Below are positions 61,365-64,000 of a stretch of DNA of 64,000 bases, piece by piece. A program made the translations under genes and the position numbers. Position 1 is the stretch's first letter. The number at the start of each line of letters is the position of its first letter. Below the pieces are notes generated by a model. The model saw only the letters and a program-made list of their open reading frames with translations, was not told where the DNA came from and did no database searches. Origin of the DNA: Typhlomys cinereus (taxonomy: Eukaryota > Chordata > Mammalia > Rodentia > Platacanthomyidae); NCBI GenBank assembly GCA_023101885.1, contig JALPQD010000623.1, forward strand, positions 217,208 to 281,207. Direction: 5' to 3'.

Positions 61365-64000
61365 TAAGCCTGTGATGTCATAGTGAGGTGGTGATGAAAC
61401 AGGCAACAATGTCACTGTCAATACTTTGATGTCACAGTTGGGCCTGCATTTCAGGGGTGAACCTGTGATGTCATAGTGAGGGTTTTTTTCACCAGTGATG
61501 CCATGATATCACAGTGAGGCTGTGATGTCAGTGGAGTGGGACTATGACATCACATGGAGGATGTGATTTCAGTGGTGGGGTTGTGATGTCAGAACGAGGC
61601 TGATGTGAATAATTTAAGTATGATGTCACAGTGAGCCTGGCATGTCACAGGTGAGGCTGTGATGCCACCATGTGGTTTTGATGTCATCATGTGGCTTTGC
61701 TGTCATATGAGCCCATGATGTCACAGGGAGTTGGTGTTGTTATGGTGAAGGTTGTGAGGTCACAATGAGACTGTGATGTCAGCAGCAAGGCTGATGTCAC
61801 AGTGAGGCTAGGTGATGCCGTGATGTCACATTGAGGCAGTGATGTCACAGTGAGGCTAAGTGTGTATGTGATGTCACCATGAGGCTATTATGTCAGTGGC
61901 AAGGCTGATGTCACAGTGAGTTTGTGATGTCACACTGAGGGTGTGATGCCACTGTCAGGTTGTAATGTCACAGTGAGGCTCTGAGGTTGCTGTGAGGCTG
62001 TGATGTTGCAGTGGGACTCTGATGTCAAGGATGATTTTATGAGATATTAGTAAGGCTGTGATGTTAGAGGTGATGCTTGGATTTCACAGTGAGTTTAGGA
62101 TGTCAGTGGTGAGGCTGTGTAGAAACACTGAAGCTGTGATGTCAGAGGAGAGGATGTGATGTCACTGTGAGGCAGTTATGTTACCATGAGGTTGTGATAA
62201 CTCAGTAAGGTTATGATATTAGTGGTGATAGATTATGACATCACAGTTCGGCTGAGATTTCAGTGGTTAGTCTGAGATGTCAGAAGCGAGGATAATGTCA
62301 GTGATGAGGCTGAGATGTCACAGTTATGCTGGGATTTTACTGGTGAGGCTATGATAACAGTGTAGCTGCAGTGTCAATGTTGAGGCTGTCATGTGACCAT
62401 GAGCCTGAGATGTCAGTGACGAGGCTGTGGTTTCATAGTGAAGCTAGGCAGGATGTCCGTGGTATCACTGATGTTATGATTTCAAGGGTTAATTATGTCA
62501 CAGGCTGTGATGTCAGCTTATTATGTCACAGAAAAGCTGTGATGTCAGAATTGTGACTGCGATGTCACAGTGAGGCTGCGATGTCAAAATGAGTCTGTAA
62601 TGCCACAGTAAGGCTGTGATATCATTGTGAAGCTGAGATGTCACTATGAGGCTGTGACATCACAGAGAGATTGTGATGCCACAGTGAGGTTGTGATGTCA
62701 TATTGAGGTTGTGATATAAGTGGTGATGTGCTTCCACTGGGGGACTATGTCATTGGTTAGACTGTATTGTCATTGGTGAGGCCCTAATGTCACAATCAGT
62801 TTATTGTGTCAAACTGAGGCTTTGATGTCAGGCTATGGTATCAGAAGTCAATCTTTATGTAATGGCTATGCTTTGATTGCACAGTATATCTGTGATATCA
62901 CAGTAATGCTAGGATCTCACTTTAAGGTTGTGATGTCACTGGAGAATTTGTGATGTCACAGTGAGGTTGTAATGTTAATAGCAACCCTGCAATGTCACAT
63001 AGAGCTGTGATGTCACAGAGAGCTTATGTCAGAGTTATGTGGGTGATGTCTCCATGAGGCTCTTATGTCAGTGGCAAGGCTGATGTCACAGAGTTTTTGA
63101 TATCATAGAGAGACTGTAATGTCACTATTAGGTTGTAATTTTATAGTGAGACTGTGACGACATGTTTATCTATGATGTCACAGTGAGTTTGTGATGTTAA
63201 ATTGAGGCTGTGATGTCACTTTCAGGTTGTAATGTCAAAGGATGGCTGTGAGGACAAAGGGAGGCTATGATGTCACAGTGAGGCTCTGATGACACAGGGA
63301 TTTTGTGATGTTACTGGAGAGATTTAATTGCACAGTGAGGTTGTGATGTTAGTGGTGAGGCTGATGTCACAATATGGCTGTGATATCACAGGTGAAGGTG
63401 GGATGTCATAAAAAGTGTAGATGTCAGGGGTGCAAAAGATGCCATAGTGAATCTATGATGTCAGTGGTGAACCTATTACATGACAGTGACACTGGTGAGG
63501 CTGTAAAGTCAAAGGCTGTGTTGTCACTGGTGTGGCAATGATGTCAGTGTTCTGACTAAGGTCAGTAGCAATGTTGATGTCACAGGCGAGCATGTGATAC
63601 TAATTGAGGATATGATGTCAGAGGTGAGCCTGTGATGTCATAGTCTATCTGTCAGAGTCAATGCTATGATGTCACAGTTGGGCAATGATTTCAGAGGTGA
63701 GTCTGTCATGTCATACTATGGCTGTGATGTAATGGTGAGGAGATAAAAATCAGAGGTGAGGCTGTGATGACAGAGATAAGGCTGTGATGTCACAGTGAGT
63801 GTGGGATGTCAGAAATGAGGCTATAATGCCACAGTGATTCTGTGATATCACTGTGAAGCTGTGATGACACTATGAGGCTGTGATATCACAGAGAGGTTGT
63901 GATGTCACAGTGAGGCGGTGAGGTCACTGTGGAAGATGTAATGTCAGTGGCAAGGCTGATTTCACCCTGAGGCTATGATGGTAACAGGTAAGTCTCTGAT
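61365..64000 (+). repeat. Satellite array, block 8
   Basis: Plus-oriented monomers to the window edge. The left end (agcctgtgatgtcatagtgaggtgg) belongs to a different part of the order from the end of block 7, so the pol block does not sit in a simple split of one phrase. Markers: cttggatttcacag near 62088, a gtgcttccactgg form near 62728, ctgactaaggtcag near 63552. No gene is seen. Confidence 0.92.

Overview
The window is vertebrate nuclear DNA, most likely from a rodent. It carries no recognisable single-copy host gene. About two thirds of it (roughly 42 kb) is one degenerate tandem array of 19-20 bp monomers close to GTGAGGCTGTGATGTCACA. The rest is transposable elements that landed in that array. 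Evidence for a rodent is a tRNA-derived SINE whose head reads GGGGCTGGAGAGGTGGCTCA (B2-like), an L1 3' end with a G-rich polypurine tract, ERVL proviruses with a tRNA-Leu-type primer site, a MaLR-like element, and class II (betaretrovirus-like) proviruses. The SINE body is not the standard mouse or rat B2, so a non-murine lineage such as jerboas is possible, but I cannot fix the species.

Layout. 1-103: satellite in inverted orientation, ending in a palindrome. 104-10507: satellite. 10508-16950: class II provirus ERV-1 with two LTRs, Lys-type PBS, gag/pro/RT remnants, Env membrane-anchor remnant, and nested SINEs and L1. 16951-27367: satellite. 27368-28604: minus-strand LTR-type element. 28605-33424: satellite. 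33425-33850: solo LTR. 33851-40065: satellite. 40066-45554: class II provirus ERV-2 with a nearly open integrase, carrying a SINE that is itself split by a MaLR-like element. 45555-48393: satellite. 48394-48749: solo MaLR-like LTR, minus strand. 48750-52208: satellite. 52209-57663: minus-strand ERVL provirus whose gag is broken by the small class II provirus ERV-3 and a SINE. 57664-58781: satellite. 58786-61364: displaced ERVL pol block containing a 267-bp inverted satellite insert. 61365-64000: satellite.

The satellite monomers are not interchangeable. Distinctive variants recur in the same order over kilobases, so the array is built from long, scrambled higher-order units. Where a provirus interrupts it, the two flanks usually rejoin into a known stretch of that order, with a short target duplication. 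This confirms the boundaries.

The most unusual points are: the inverted-satellite insertion with an approximately 20-bp target duplication inside ERVL pol; the ERVL pol block whose broken end matches, to the codon, the break in the neighbouring provirus; one SINE insertion shared at the same internal site by two separate proviruses; the inversion palindrome at the left edge; and a monomer core (TGATGTCA/TGACATCA) that looks like a CpG-decayed CRE. All open frames in the satellite are products of stop-poor repeats and are not annotated as genes.
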